Of a stretch of DNA of 64,000 nt, positions 16,621-25,270 are shown piece after piece. The DNA is from Brevundimonas sp. NIBR11 (lineage in GTDB: Bacteria > Pseudomonadota > Alphaproteobacteria > Caulobacterales > Caulobacteraceae). Both the position numbers and the translations under genes were made by a program. The notes under the pieces are model-generated. The model saw only the letters and a program-made list of their open reading frames with translations. It ran no database searches and was not told where the DNA came from. The stretch is taken from NCBI RefSeq assembly GCF_027912535.1, contig NZ_CP115465.1, forward strand, positions 662,001 through 726,000, given 5' to 3'. How positions within the stretch are numbered: position 1 is the stretch's first letter; each line of letters opens with the position of its first letter.

Positions 16621-17415
16621 ATGACCGACCTCCTCATCGACGGCCTTCCGCCGACCGACGACGACCTTCGCTATCTGGCCTTGGTCAACTACGGCGCCTA
16701 CACCTCCTTCCGCGTGGAGGAGGGCGGCGCTCGCGGCCTCGACCTGCATCTGGCCCGCCTGACCGCCAACGCCGTCGAACTGTTCGGCCACGCCCCTGAC
16801 GAGTCCGACCTCCGCGGCCTCGTGCGCACTGCCCTTGGCGACCGTCGCGACGCCTGGCTCCGCATCAGCCTGTTCTCGCCCGAAATCTGGGCCCGCCTTC
16901 CGTCCGCCCGCGTCCAGCCGAAGGTGATGACCGCCGTCTCGCCCCCGCCGCCGCCTTTGGCGACCCGCCTCCGCGTCCAGCTCCAGACCTATGTCCGCGA
17001 CGCCGCCCATATCAAGCACACGGCGACCTTTCCCCTCATCAGAGCCCGCCGTCTGGCCCAGGACGCGGGCTTCGACGACGCCCTCTTCGCCGACGCCGAC
17101 GGCCTGATCTCGGAGGGCAGCCTCTGGAACCTCGGCTTCGCCTCCGGCGACACGGTCGTCTGGCCGGAGGCGCCGATGCTCCAAGGCGTGGCCCAGGCCC
17201 TGATCTCCAGCGGTCTCTCCGATACCGGCCTGAAACAGCGCAGCGTCCGCATTCACTTCGCCGACCTCGCCGCCTTCGACGCCGCCTTCCTCTGCAACAG
17301 CGCCACGCCTGCCTGTCCGATCACCGCCATCGGGGATCGTGTTTTCGCGACCTCGCCCGAGCACATCGACCGCATCGCCGCCGCCTGGGCGTCGAACCCG
17401 GTCCAAATCATCTGA
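16621..17415 (+). CDS. Class IV aminotransferase family protein
   Basis: The 264-residue product belongs to the PLP fold-type IV family (branched-chain aminotransferase / aminodeoxychorismate lyase). Evidence is YGAYTSFRVEEGG near residue 26, the candidate PLP-Lys in HIKHTATFPL (residues about 128-137), and the cofactor-binding ISEGSLWNLGF. The length is close to PabC-like members. The start lies 30 bases after gyrA, behind a GGGAGAGGGAAGG ribosome binding region that also pairs loosely with CCTTCC after the gyrA stop. Substrate choice cannot be told; aminodeoxychorismate lyase-like or D-amino acid activity are options. Confidence 0.8.
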   Translation: MTDLLIDGLPPTDDDLRYLALVNYGAYTSFRVEEGGARGLDLHLARLTANAVELFGHAPDESDLRGLVRTALGDRRDAWLRISLFSPEIWARLPSARVQPKVMTAVSPPPPPLATRLRVQLQTYVRDAAHIKHTATFPLIRARRLAQDAGFDDALFADADGLISEGSLWNLGFASGDTVVWPEAPMLQGVAQALISSGLSDTGLKQRSVRIHFADLAAFDAAFLCNSATPACPITAIGDRVFATSPEHIDRIAAAWASNPVQII

Positions 17416-17416
17416 T

Positions 17417-17563
17417 CTCCCTCGCCCTAGGCGAAGGTGGTCGGAGCGAAGCGGAGACCGCGTGGGCCGGCAAGGCAGGACCGCACAGACAGGTCGTCGC
17501 TTGGTCGCCCGTCCGCCCCACCCCGTCGCTTCGCGACGACCCTCGCCCAAGTGGGAGGGAGAA
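17417..17563. repeat. Intergenic palindromic repeat, family B copy 1
   Basis: The sequence begins CTCCCTCGCCCTAGGCGAAGG, continues through GTCGGAGCGAAGCGGAGACC, and ends with the roughly complementary GACGACCCTCGCCCAAGTGGGAGGGAGA. The two arms can pair into a long imperfect hairpin. A second copy lies at 31621-31772 with the same CTCCCTC...GGAGCG-AGCGGAG...GGCAAGGC...GAGGACCCTC order. It fills the gap between the aminotransferase gene and coaD and is not coding. Confidence 0.7.
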
Positions 17564-17616
17564 GACATCGCGAACGACCGCTGCTAATCACACCGCACAG
17601 GCGGGGAGAAATCGCT

Positions 17617-18099
17617 TTGCGCATCGGGCTCTACCCGGGGACTTTCGACCCCGTCACCAATGGCCACATGGACATCATCGGCCGGGCCGTGAAGCTGGTC
17701 GACCGGCTGGTCATCGGCGTGGCCCAGAACGACGACAAGGGTCCGCTCTTCTCGACCGCCGAGCGCGTCGAGATGGTCAAGGCCGAGGTCGCCCGCCTGA
17801 ACGCCGACATCGAGGTCCACCCCTTCTCGACCCTCCTCATGCATTTCGCCGAGAGCTTGGAGGCGAACGTCATCGTGCGCGGCCTGCGCGCTGTGGCCGA
17901 CTTCGAATACGAGTTCCAGATGACGGCGATGAACCAGCGCCTCAATGACGACATCGAGACCGTGTTCCTGATGGCTGATCCGCGCCACCAGGCGATCGCC
18001 TCGCGACTGGTCAAGGAAATCGCCCGGCTGGACGGAAACATCGACAGCTTCGTCAGCCCCGCCGTCGCCGCCGCCGTGCGGAACCGCGTCAAACGCTAG
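17617..18099 (+). CDS. coaD: Phosphopantetheine adenylyltransferase
   Basis: The 160-residue product has the canonical CoaD sequence: RIGLYPGTFDPVTNGHMDII with the T/HxGH nucleotidyl-transfer motif, VRGLRAVADFEYEFQM, NQRLNDDIETVFL and the closing SSRLVKEIA-like segment. It makes dephospho-CoA from 4'-phosphopantetheine and ATP. The start is a TTG at 17617 with GGGGAG eight bases upstream. Upstream in-frame codons lie inside the family B repeat and give no homologous residues. Confidence 0.95.
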   Translation: MRIGLYPGTFDPVTNGHMDIIGRAVKLVDRLVIGVAQNDDKGPLFSTAERVEMVKAEVARLNADIEVHPFSTLLMHFAESLEANVIVRGLRAVADFEYEFQMTAMNQRLNDDIETVFLMADPRHQAIASRLVKEIARLDGNIDSFVSPAVAAAVRNRVKR

Positions 18100-18114
18100 A
18101 ACCGGACTCTCTCG

Positions 18115-18987
18115 TTGAAGATCACGCCTCTCGTCCTCGCCGCCGCCCTGTCGGTTCTGGCGCCCGTCGCCTCCGCCCAAAGTGCTGCAAGTCCGGCCGC
18201 CGCCGCGGCTCCGGCTGCGTCCGACTGGCGCACCATCGCGCCCCAGAATCTGCTGGTCATCGACACCTCGAAGGGTCGCATCCTGGTCGAGATGGAGCCC
18301 CGCGCCGCCCCGCTCCACGTCGAACGCCTGACCACCCTGGCCAACCAGGGCTTTTACGACGGCCTCAAGTTCCACCGCGTCGTCACCGGCTTCATGGCCC
18401 AGACGGGCGATCCGCAAGGGACGGGGCAGGGCGGTTCGGACCTGCCCGACCTGGCGCCCGAGTTCGGCTTCCGTCGCGGCCGGGACGCCCAGTTTGCTCC
18501 GGTCCAGGGGGGCGCGCCCAACGGCATCGTGGGTCTGGTCGGCTCTCTGCCGGTCGCGACCCAGCCGGACGCCCAGATGATGGTGACGGCGGACTTCAAG
18601 GTCGACGCCGTGGGCCTGTTCTGCACGGGCGTGGCGGGCATGGCCCGCGCCGGCGCGCCCAACAGCGCCAACTCCCAGTTCTATCTGATGATGGCCACCA
18701 ATCCGGTGCTGAACGGCCAGTACACGCCCTGGGGCCGGATCGTGTCGGGGCTCGAGGTCCTCAGCGCCCTGAAGGCCGGTCCCGACGGCGGCGTGATCGT
18801 TGATCCCGACACCATGACCCACGTCCGCACTGCCTCGGCGATGCCGGAAGGCGAGCGTCCGACGGTGCGCGTTCTGGACGCCCGCTCGGCCGCCTTCGCG
18901 GCCCATGTCGAACAGGTCCGCGCCGCGAGCGGCGCACAGTTCTCGGTCTGCGACGTTCAGCCGGTGGCGGAGGTTTCGGGGGGATGA
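18115..18987 (+). CDS. Exported cyclophilin-type peptidyl-prolyl isomerase (copy 1)
   Basis: The 290-residue product has a cleavable signal peptide (residues 1-22, ending ASAQS) and an Ala-rich linker. The cyclophilin domain (about residues 45-250) keeps the catalytic pattern FHRVVTGFMAQTGDP (Arg, Phe, Gln) and the NSANSQFYLM loop. It would speed proline isomerisation during folding of periplasmic or outer-membrane proteins. The start is TTG, with the signal peptide as the deciding evidence. Its stop overlaps the ATG of a paralogous gene, so the two are a tandem duplicate translated together. Confidence 0.9.
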   Translation: MKITPLVLAAALSVLAPVASAQSAASPAAAAAPAASDWRTIAPQNLLVIDTSKGRILVEMEPRAAPLHVERLTTLANQGFYDGLKFHRVVTGFMAQTGDPQGTGQGGSDLPDLAPEFGFRRGRDAQFAPVQGGAPNGIVGLVGSLPVATQPDAQMMVTADFKVDAVGLFCTGVAGMARAGAPNSANSQFYLMMATNPVLNGQYTPWGRIVSGLEVLSALKAGPDGGVIVDPDTMTHVRTASAMPEGERPTVRVLDARSAAFAAHVEQVRAASGAQFSVCDVQPVAEVSGG

Positions 18988-19895
18988 CGATGCGGTTGAA
19001 AGCTCTGACGATCGGTCTGGTTCTGGCGGCCGCGCCCGCCGCCCAGGCCCAGGAAACGGCGGCCACCGCCCCGGTCGCCGCTCCGGCCCAGGCCCCGGCC
19101 CAGGCCTCTGCGGACTGGCGCACCGTCCCGGCCGACAACCTGATGATCATCGACACCAACCGGGGGCGGATCCTGGTTGAACTGGCGCCCGAGGCCGCGC
19201 CGCTGCACGTCGAGCGGATGCGGCTTCTGACCCGCCGTAACTTCTTCGACGGCATCACCTTCCACCGCGTCATCGACGGCTTCATGGCCCAGACCGGCGA
19301 TCCGCTCGGCAATGGCGAAGGCCAGAGCCCCTATCCCGACATCAAGGGCGAGTTCACCTTCCGGCGCGGGCCGGAGACGCCCTTCACCCCCGTCGCCTCG
19401 CCCGCCGGCGCCATGCTGGGCTTCATGAACAGCCTGCCGATCCAGACCCAGCCGACCTCGCTGATGGCCACGACCGGCGATCACAAGGTTCACGGCTGGG
19501 GCGCCTATTGTCCGGGCGTCGCCGGCATGGCCCGCGACGACAACCCCGACAGCGCCAACTCCCAATTCTTCCTGATGCGCCAGCCCTATCCGGCGCTGGA
19601 CAAGCGCTACACCGTCTGGGGCAATGTGGTGTCCGGCCTCGACGTCGTGCGCGCCATCAAGGTGGGCGACGGCGACAACGGCGCGGTCACGGCCGATCCG
19701 GATCGCATGATCCGCGTCCGCATCGCCTCGGACCTGCCCGAAGCAGAGCGACCGGTGGTTCAGGTGCTGGACCCGGCATCGGCCGCCTTCCGCACCCTGG
19801 CCGACGGCGTGCGCGAGGCGAGGGGCGCCGACTTCTCCATCTGCGACATCGTCCTGCCGGTTCAGGTCTCCGGAGCGCCCGCCCCGGCGCTCTGA
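18984..19895 (+). CDS. Exported cyclophilin-type peptidyl-prolyl isomerase (copy 2)
   Basis: The 303-residue paralog of the preceding gene has a signal peptide (ends AAQAQE) and then a parallel domain: DWRTVPADNLMIIDTNRGRI, FHRVIDGFMAQTGDP and NSANSQFFLM. Catalytic residues are intact. Both copies carry a roughly 60-residue C-terminal extension that ends with a Cys (SICDIV here, SVCDVQ in copy 1), which ordinary bacterial cyclophilins lack. The last 34 bases overlap the 3' end of the convergent Ppx/GppA gene. Confidence 0.9.
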   Translation: MTMRLKALTIGLVLAAAPAAQAQETAATAPVAAPAQAPAQASADWRTVPADNLMIIDTNRGRILVELAPEAAPLHVERMRLLTRRNFFDGITFHRVIDGFMAQTGDPLGNGEGQSPYPDIKGEFTFRRGPETPFTPVASPAGAMLGFMNSLPIQTQPTSLMATTGDHKVHGWGAYCPGVAGMARDDNPDSANSQFFLMRQPYPALDKRYTVWGNVVSGLDVVRAIKVGDGDNGAVTADPDRMIRVRIASDLPEAERPVVQVLDPASAAFRTLADGVREARGADFSICDIVLPVQVSGAPAPAL

Positions 19896-20998
19896 CCGCG
19901 GCCGCGACCACGCCCCCGCCGCCGCTTCTGAGGCTTCCGGGCCTCGCGCATCTGCTGCAGCAAGAGGCCTTCTCGCAGACCCCGGTCGGCGACCCGCACC
20001 CGCTCTGAGGGCCAGGCTCGCTGCACGGCGTCCAGGATCGCGGCCCCCGCCAGAACGAGATCGGCCCGGTCCGGCCCGATACAGGCCTCCGCCGCCCGTC
20101 CCTTGGGCCCCATGGCCTTCAGCCGATCCGCCGCCGCGTCGCACTCGGCCCGCGTCATCCACAGCCCGTCGACCCGATCCCGTTGATAGCGCCGAAGGTT
20201 CAGGTGCACCCCCGCCAGACTGGTGATCGCCCCGGACGTTCCGACCAGATGCCCCCGGTTCGCAGCGAACAGCCGTCGGAACTCCGCATCGTCGAACTGA
20301 CCCGCCGCCAGGGCCGCGCCCATGTCCGCGACCATCGCCTCGTACCAGTCTTCTCCCGAGCCCTCCGGCTCCGGATGCCGCTCGGCCAGGGTCACGACGC
20401 CCAGCGGCGCGGACATCCAGGCCACGGTCTTCATCTCCGTCCCCGACTTCCTCAGCCAGGACAACTCCGTCGAACCCCCGCCGACGTCGATGACCAGCAC
20501 GGCCTCGGCCCTCGGGTCGAACAAATTCAGGCAGCCTTCGACCGACAGCCGGGCCTCTTCCGCGGGGTCGATGATCCGCAGACGCAGACCCGTGCCCTTG
20601 CGCACCCGGTCGATGAATTCCTGACCGTTCTCGGCCTGACGACAGGCCTGGGTCGCCACCGCGCTCAGGCGGACCGAATCGACGCCGCGCCGCACGACCC
20701 GCTCGGCGCAAAGCGCCAGGGCGTCATAGGCCCGGTCCATCGCCGCGTCGTCCAGCCGCCCGGTCCGCGACAAACCTTCGCCCAGCCGGACGATGCGGCT
20801 GAAGCTGTCGACCACGCGGAAACCGGCTCGCGCCGGACGCGCGATCAGGAGCCGGCAATTGTTGGTCCCCAGATCCAGTGCGCCGAACACGGGCGCGTCG
20901 CGACCCGACGCATCCCGATTAGACGCCCGTTGAACCCGGGACCGCTCGTCGCGCCGCCTTGGCGCGCCGTCGGGGTCCGGCATGGGCCGTGCTTTCAT
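19862..20998 (-). CDS. Ppx/GppA phosphatase family protein
   Basis: The roughly 378-residue product has the actin-like fold of exopolyphosphatase / guanosine pentaphosphatase proteins: phosphate-1 motif GALDLGTNNCRLLIA, phosphate-2 motif IDVGGGSTEL and the GTSGAITSLAG loop. It may hydrolyse polyphosphate or (p)ppGpp-related nucleotides. It is the short, two-domain form typical of alphaproteobacteria. Both ends are Arg-rich, with KPQKRRRGRGRGRG at the C-terminus. The start is uncertain: ATG at 20998 is used, and 20983 or 21034 are alternatives. It converges with the cyclophilin gene. Confidence 0.85.
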   Translation of the reverse strand: MKARPMPDPDGAPRRRDERSRVQRASNRDASGRDAPVFGALDLGTNNCRLLIARPARAGFRVVDSFSRIVRLGEGLSRTGRLDDAAMDRAYDALALCAERVVRRGVDSVRLSAVATQACRQAENGQEFIDRVRKGTGLRLRIIDPAEEARLSVEGCLNLFDPRAEAVLVIDVGGGSTELSWLRKSGTEMKTVAWMSAPLGVVTLAERHPEPEGSGEDWYEAMVADMGAALAAGQFDDAEFRRLFAANRGHLVGTSGAITSLAGVHLNLRRYQRDRVDGLWMTRAECDAAADRLKAMGPKGRAAEACIGPDRADLVLAGAAILDAVQRAWPSERVRVADRGLREGLLLQQMREARKPQKRRRGRGRGRGQSAGAGAPET

Positions 20999-21131
20999 GT
21001 GGGCGCAACCGAGACGGGCGCCCGTCCTGATCAACCTAGCCTTGGAAGTCCATCCGCGCCAAGCCTGTCTGACACGAAGATGAACGAAACCACGGGCATA
21101 TTGCTCAGCCTACGGGTCGTATCTTTCCGGC

Positions 21132-21446
21132 ATGACTCGTTCCCACACCGCGAAATTCGGCCTCGGCCAGATCGTGCGTCACCGCGAGGCGTCCTTCCGC
21201 GGCGTCATCGTCGACGTCGACGCCGCCTATGCCGGTCCGGACGGAGAGCCCGGACCGGACGACCGCGATCAGCCCTTCTATCGCGTCCTGGCCATGGGCG
21301 AGAGCGCCGGCTTCCTGATCTACGCCGCCGAGGACGTGCTGGAGCACGACCCCGACATCGCTCCCCTGTCGGAGGATGAACAGGCGCGCTGGTTCGCCAT
21401 GGACGGTCTCGGCCACATCGCGCCCCGCGCCCAGCCGATCCACTAG
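21132..21446 (+). CDS. hspQ: Heat shock protein HspQ
   Basis: The 104-residue product matches HspQ (YccV): AKFGLGQIVRHREASFRGVIVDVDAAY, then DQPFYRVLA and YAAEDVLEHD. In E. coli this small protein binds hemimethylated DNA and acts as a specificity factor for Lon. Its length is normal. It stands alone between the Ppx/GppA start region and phhA. Confidence 0.9.
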   Translation: MTRSHTAKFGLGQIVRHREASFRGVIVDVDAAYAGPDGEPGPDDRDQPFYRVLAMGESAGFLIYAAEDVLEHDPDIAPLSEDEQARWFAMDGLGHIAPRAQPIH

Positions 21447-21491
21447 CCCCCGACGCGGCCCGCCTCTAGACTGGCGCTCAAGGAGCCCGTC

Positions 21492-22367
21492 ATGTCTGAT
21501 TTCGAACACGTCTTTGAATCCCCGCCCGAAGGCGCGGCCGCCGACTGGACGATTTCTCAGAACTGGCGCGCCTATACCGAGGTCGAGCATGACACCTGGG
21601 ACACGCTCTACGCCCGCCAGATGGAGATCCTGCCCGGCCGCGCCTCCAACGCCTTCATGAAGGGCTTGCAGGCGCTCGACCTCAACACCGGCGGCATCCC
21701 CGACTTCGCCATCCTGAACCCGAAGCTGAAGGCCCTGACCGGCTGGACCGTGGTCTGCGTGCCGGGCCTCGTTCCCGACGAGGTCTTCTTCGACCACCTG
21801 GCCAACCGCCGCTTCCCTTCGGGCCAGTTCATCCGGAAGCCGGACCAGCTGGACTACCTCCAGGAGCCGGACATCTTCCACGACGTCTTCGGCCACGTCC
21901 CGATGCTGACCGACCCCGATTTCGCCGACTACATGCAGGCCTACGGCAAGGGCGGCCAGCGCGCCCAGAGCCTGGGCATGCTCAAGAATCTCGCGCGCCT
22001 GTATTGGTACACAGTCGAGTTCGGCCTGATGGACGAGGGCGAGGGCCTGCGCATCTACGGCGCCGGCATCGTCTCCTCGGCGACCGAGAGCGTCTTCTCG
22101 CTCGAGGATCCGTCGCCCAACCGCATCGCCTTCGACCTGGAGCGGATCATGCGGACCGACTACCGCATCGACGACTTCCAGCAGGTCTATTTCGTCATCC
22201 CCTCGATCGAGGCCCTGAACGACGCCACGCTCGAGGACTTCGGCCCCATCTACGAGCGTCTGAAAGGCGCGTCGGACATCGGCATCGAAACCATCCTGCC
22301 CTACGACCGGGTCATCACCCACGGCACCCAGGCCTATGCCCACAAGGGCGGAAGGTTCGCGGCATGA
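21492..22367 (+). CDS. phhA: Phenylalanine 4-monooxygenase
   Basis: The 291-residue product is a bacterial aromatic amino acid hydroxylase. The iron ligands are His130 and His135 (EPDIFHDVFGHVPM) and Glu176 (YWYTVEFGL). It lacks the regulatory ACT domain found in animals, as usual. With tetrahydropterin and oxygen it turns phenylalanine into tyrosine. Its stop overlaps the ATG of a small lipoprotein-like gene. AAGGAG just before the start is a good ribosome binding site. Confidence 0.95.
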   Translation: MSDFEHVFESPPEGAAADWTISQNWRAYTEVEHDTWDTLYARQMEILPGRASNAFMKGLQALDLNTGGIPDFAILNPKLKALTGWTVVCVPGLVPDEVFFDHLANRRFPSGQFIRKPDQLDYLQEPDIFHDVFGHVPMLTDPDFADYMQAYGKGGQRAQSLGMLKNLARLYWYTVEFGLMDEGEGLRIYGAGIVSSATESVFSLEDPSPNRIAFDLERIMRTDYRIDDFQQVYFVIPSIEALNDATLEDFGPIYERLKGASDIGIETILPYDRVITHGTQAYAHKGGRFAA

Positions 22368-22702
22368 CGCGCATCTTGACCCTCGTCCTGATCGCCTGGG
22401 TGGGAATCGCTGCCACCGCCTGCACGGAATCCAAGCGCGCCCGCAACGCCGCGACCTGGGGCGACAAGCCCGCCGACATCACCTGCTGGACCTACGGGAC
22501 CGAGACTTTCTCAGGCCGTTCGACCGGCAAGGTCGAATACAGCGACGAGGGTCGCCTGGCCTTCGTCGATGCCTCGAACGGCCGCTATACCACCGTCGAT
22601 GGCGAATGCCGCGTGGTCTATCTGAACGAGGGCGACGAGGCAGCTCCGACCGCACCGGCGGCTGCGCCCGCAGCGCCCGCGCCAGCGACCCCCGCCAACT
22701 AG
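22364..22702 (+). CDS. Small secreted or lipoprotein-like hypothetical protein
   Basis: The 112-residue product has an N-terminal signal (TRILTLVLIAWVGIAATAC) with a lipobox-like TAC, then a small domain with ITCWTYGTETFSGRSTGKVEY, GRYTTVDGECRVVYL and a Pro/Ala tail. The two Cys in the mature part may pair. It overlaps phhA by four bases, and its last four bases overlap the convergent membrane protein gene. The function is unknown. Confidence 0.75.
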   Translation: MTRILTLVLIAWVGIAATACTESKRARNAATWGDKPADITCWTYGTETFSGRSTGKVEYSDEGRLAFVDASNGRYTTVDGECRVVYLNEGDEAAPTAPAAAPAAPAPATPAN

Positions 22703-23289
22703 AGGGTCTGGTTCCAGATCGGGGCGATCTTGACGAGCGTCAGGACGACCAGCAGTCCCCATTGCAGCCGCCGTGCGCTTGCGAAGATCAGGGCTGCGCA
22801 AATCGCGACCGGCGCCAGCGTCATCAGGACTTGGGCCCAGTGCTCGAGCATCAACCGCATCGTCAGACCGTATCCGACCCCCAGGTAGATCCAATGGATC
22901 AGATAGGACGCATGGAACAGGGCCATCACGGTCCAGATGTAGCCATGCGACCGCGCGTAGTAGGCCGTCAGATCCCAGCCGCCCGGTTCCGAAAGCTCGC
23001 TCTCGTCTGGGAGGCAAGCCGCCGCTGCCAGGAACAGCAGAAACATCTCGATCAGCAGCGTCAGGTAGAACAGGAACCCGCCGGTCCCCGTGAAATCGCG
23101 CAGCGACCAGATATTGTACCAAATCCAGACCATGGTGACGGCCGCGAAGGCTGCGGTAGCCATCGCTAGACCATCCCACCGGACACGGCTGCGGTGCTTG
23201 ATCAGGCGGTGCAGGCTGATGGCGATATCGGCGAGGCCGAGACCGACGATGAGGGACACCAGGCCGATCAGATATTCGAACCGGTCCAT
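22699..23289 (-). CDS. Hypothetical integral membrane protein
   Basis: The 196-residue product has about five to six hydrophobic helices: LIGLVSLIVGLGLADIAISL at the start, then near residues 45-62, 73-92, 115-135 and 145-165, and a last one at the C-terminus. It contains many Trp and no Cys-rich or nucleotide motifs. It lies just downstream of the MFS transporter on the same strand, with one base between stop and start, so the two probably form an operon. I recognise no family. Confidence 0.75.
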   Translation of the reverse strand: MDRFEYLIGLVSLIVGLGLADIAISLHRLIKHRSRVRWDGLAMATAAFAAVTMVWIWYNIWSLRDFTGTGGFLFYLTLLIEMFLLFLAAAACLPDESELSEPGGWDLTAYYARSHGYIWTVMALFHASYLIHWIYLGVGYGLTMRLMLEHWAQVLMTLAPVAICAALIFASARRLQWGLLVVLTLVKIAPIWNQTL

Positions 23290-23290
23290 C

Positions 23291-24601
23291 TCAATCCTCT
23301 GCGATCAGGCTTCTCGACTTGGTATCCCGCATCAGGACATAGGTGATCAGCGACACCCCGATCATCCCGGTGACGTACCAGAAATACAGGCTCTCGCGCC
23401 CGTCCAGCTTGAACCACAGGGCGACGTATTCCGCCGTCCCGCCGAACGCAGCATTGGCGATGGCGTAGGGCAGGGCGACGCCAAGTGCGCGGATATGAGC
23501 GGGGAACAACTCGGCCTTCACCACGGCGTTGATCGAGGTGTACCCGCTGACGATCACCAGGGCCAAAAGCGACAGGCCGAACGCCGCCGTCGGATGGGTC
23601 GTCACCGCCAGGGTCGACATGATCGGCACGGTCAGCAACAGCCCCAGCACCCCGAACGCGATCATCACCGGCTTCCTGCCGATCCTGTCCGACAGCGCCC
23701 CCACCAACGGCTGCAGCAGCATGAAGATGAACAGGGCCGCCGCCGAGATCTCGGTCGCCTGGGCCTTGGAGAAGCCCGAGGTGTTGGTCAGAAATTTCTG
23801 CAGATAGGTCGTGTAGGTATAGAAGGCGAGCGTCCCCCCGGCCGTCAGGCCGATGACGATCAGCGCCTCCTTCGGGTGCCTCAGCACCAGCTCCAGCGCG
23901 CTGGATTTCGGCGCCGCCCGCGTCTCCTCCGCCTGGAAGGCCCGCGTCTCGTCCAGCCTGCGACGCAGCCAGAAGACGATCACCGCCAGCGCCGCCCCGA
24001 CGAAGAAGGGAATGCGCCACGCCCATTCCGACAAGGCCGCTTCGCCCAGCGTCCGCTGCAACACGATCAGCAACGCCAGCGCCAGCAGCTGCCCCGAGAT
24101 CAGCGTCACATACTGGAAGCTGGACCAGAAGCCGCGATGCTTCGCCGTCGCCATTTCCGACAGATAGGTGGCGCTGGATCCGTATTCTCCGCCGACGCTC
24201 AACCCCTGCATCATCCGCGCGATGAGGAGCAGGGCAGGGGCCGCGATGCCGATGGTCGCATATCCGGGCGTGCAGGCGATGATCAGCGACCCCGCGCACA
24301 TCAGGCTGACCGACAGGGTCAGCCCGGCCTTGCGCCCCTTCCGGTCCGCATAGACCCCCATGACCCAGGCCCCCACGGGCCGCATCAGGAAGCCGACCGC
24401 GAAGATGGCCGCCGTCGCCAGCAACTGCGCCGTGTCGTCGCCCTCAGGGAAGAAGACCGGCGCGAAATACAGGGTGAAGGCCGCATAGGCGTACCAATCG
24501 AACCACTCGACCAGATTGCCGGCCGACCCGCCGATGATGTTCCGCAGGCGGCGGCCCGGGCTCATTGGGGGTGGGGTCATCTCGGCGGTCGCTTCGGTCA
24601 T
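23291..24601 (-). CDS. MFS transporter, metabolite:H+ symporter type (KgtP-like)
   Basis: The 436-residue product has twelve transmembrane helices and the marks of the MHS family: GNLVEWFDWYAYA in helix 1, RPVGAWVMGVYADRKGRK in loop 2-3, and QGLSVGGEYGSSATYLSEMA in helix 4. Members take up organic acids such as 2-oxoglutarate, citrate, shikimate or proline/betaine with protons. The substrate is not certain, and KgtP-like is the closest in my view. It lies directly downstream of a GNAT gene (12 bases apart). Confidence 0.88.
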   Translation of the reverse strand: MTEATAEMTPPPMSPGRRLRNIIGGSAGNLVEWFDWYAYAAFTLYFAPVFFPEGDDTAQLLATAAIFAVGFLMRPVGAWVMGVYADRKGRKAGLTLSVSLMCAGSLIIACTPGYATIGIAAPALLLIARMMQGLSVGGEYGSSATYLSEMATAKHRGFWSSFQYVTLISGQLLALALLIVLQRTLGEAALSEWAWRIPFFVGAALAVIVFWLRRRLDETRAFQAEETRAAPKSSALELVLRHPKEALIVIGLTAGGTLAFYTYTTYLQKFLTNTSGFSKAQATEISAAALFIFMLLQPLVGALSDRIGRKPVMIAFGVLGLLLTVPIMSTLAVTTHPTAAFGLSLLALVIVSGYTSINAVVKAELFPAHIRALGVALPYAIANAAFGGTAEYVALWFKLDGRESLYFWYVTGMIGVSLITYVLMRDTKSRSLIAED

Positions 24602-24613
24602 GACCTTTGCGTA

Positions 24614-25150
24614 TCAGTCGATGATCGACTTGCCCATGCGGACGAGCGGCACAGGCGCCCCGCCGCGATCGTCCTCGAACCGCTCGATCTCTTGATATCC
24701 GGCGGTGAGATACAGCGGCTCCCCGCCCAGGGTCGCCACCAGCTCGACCCGGTCGTAGCCCTCGGCCCGCGCCGCCGCCTCGCAAAGGTCCAGGATCATC
24801 CGGCCGATACCGCGTCTGATAAAGTCGGGATGCGTGTACATGGCCCGCACGCGTGCCGCATCGACGCCGGGCGTCAGCGGCTCGGGCGCGCGTCCCGGCG
24901 TGTGATCGCCCCCATAGGTCGTAATCCGCCGGCTCCAGCCGCCGCAGGCGGCCGGCGCCCCGTCCGCCTCGACGATGAAATAGGTCCGGTCCGCGATGAT
25001 CTGGCTGTCCAGCCCCATCAGTACCCGGCTGGCGGCGATCTGCTCGGGCGACAGGAATTTCGCCAGCGGCCCGGAGATGGCGAGGTCCATCAAGGCGACC
25101 AGCGCCGGAATGTCGGCTTCGGTGGCGATACGATGCGTCAGCACGGTCAT
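24614..25150 (-). CDS. GNAT family N-acetyltransferase
   Basis: The 178-residue product has the GNAT fold with the acetyl-CoA loop RRGIGRMILDLCE (about residue 112) after the beta-4 strand RAMYTHPDF. The start is IRIATEAD-like (HRIATEADIPAL), usual for the family. The acceptor could be a small amine or a protein. It is followed closely by the MFS transporter, which may handle a related compound, but this is guesswork. Confidence 0.85.
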   Translation of the reverse strand: MTVLTHRIATEADIPALVALMDLAISGPLAKFLSPEQIAASRVLMGLDSQIIADRTYFIVEADGAPAACGGWSRRITTYGGDHTPGRAPEPLTPGVDAARVRAMYTHPDFIRRGIGRMILDLCEAAARAEGYDRVELVATLGGEPLYLTAGYQEIERFEDDRGGAPVPLVRMGKSIID

Positions 25151-25270
25151 GGCCCTTGGGTATCAGCCCGATCACCCCTTGCCCATGGCGGGATCGCGGC
25201 GTTTACGCTATCGCAATCGACCTAAGGTTGTATGAGGTCCGGCTGCACAGGGCGGTCGCAGGATCGCTCC

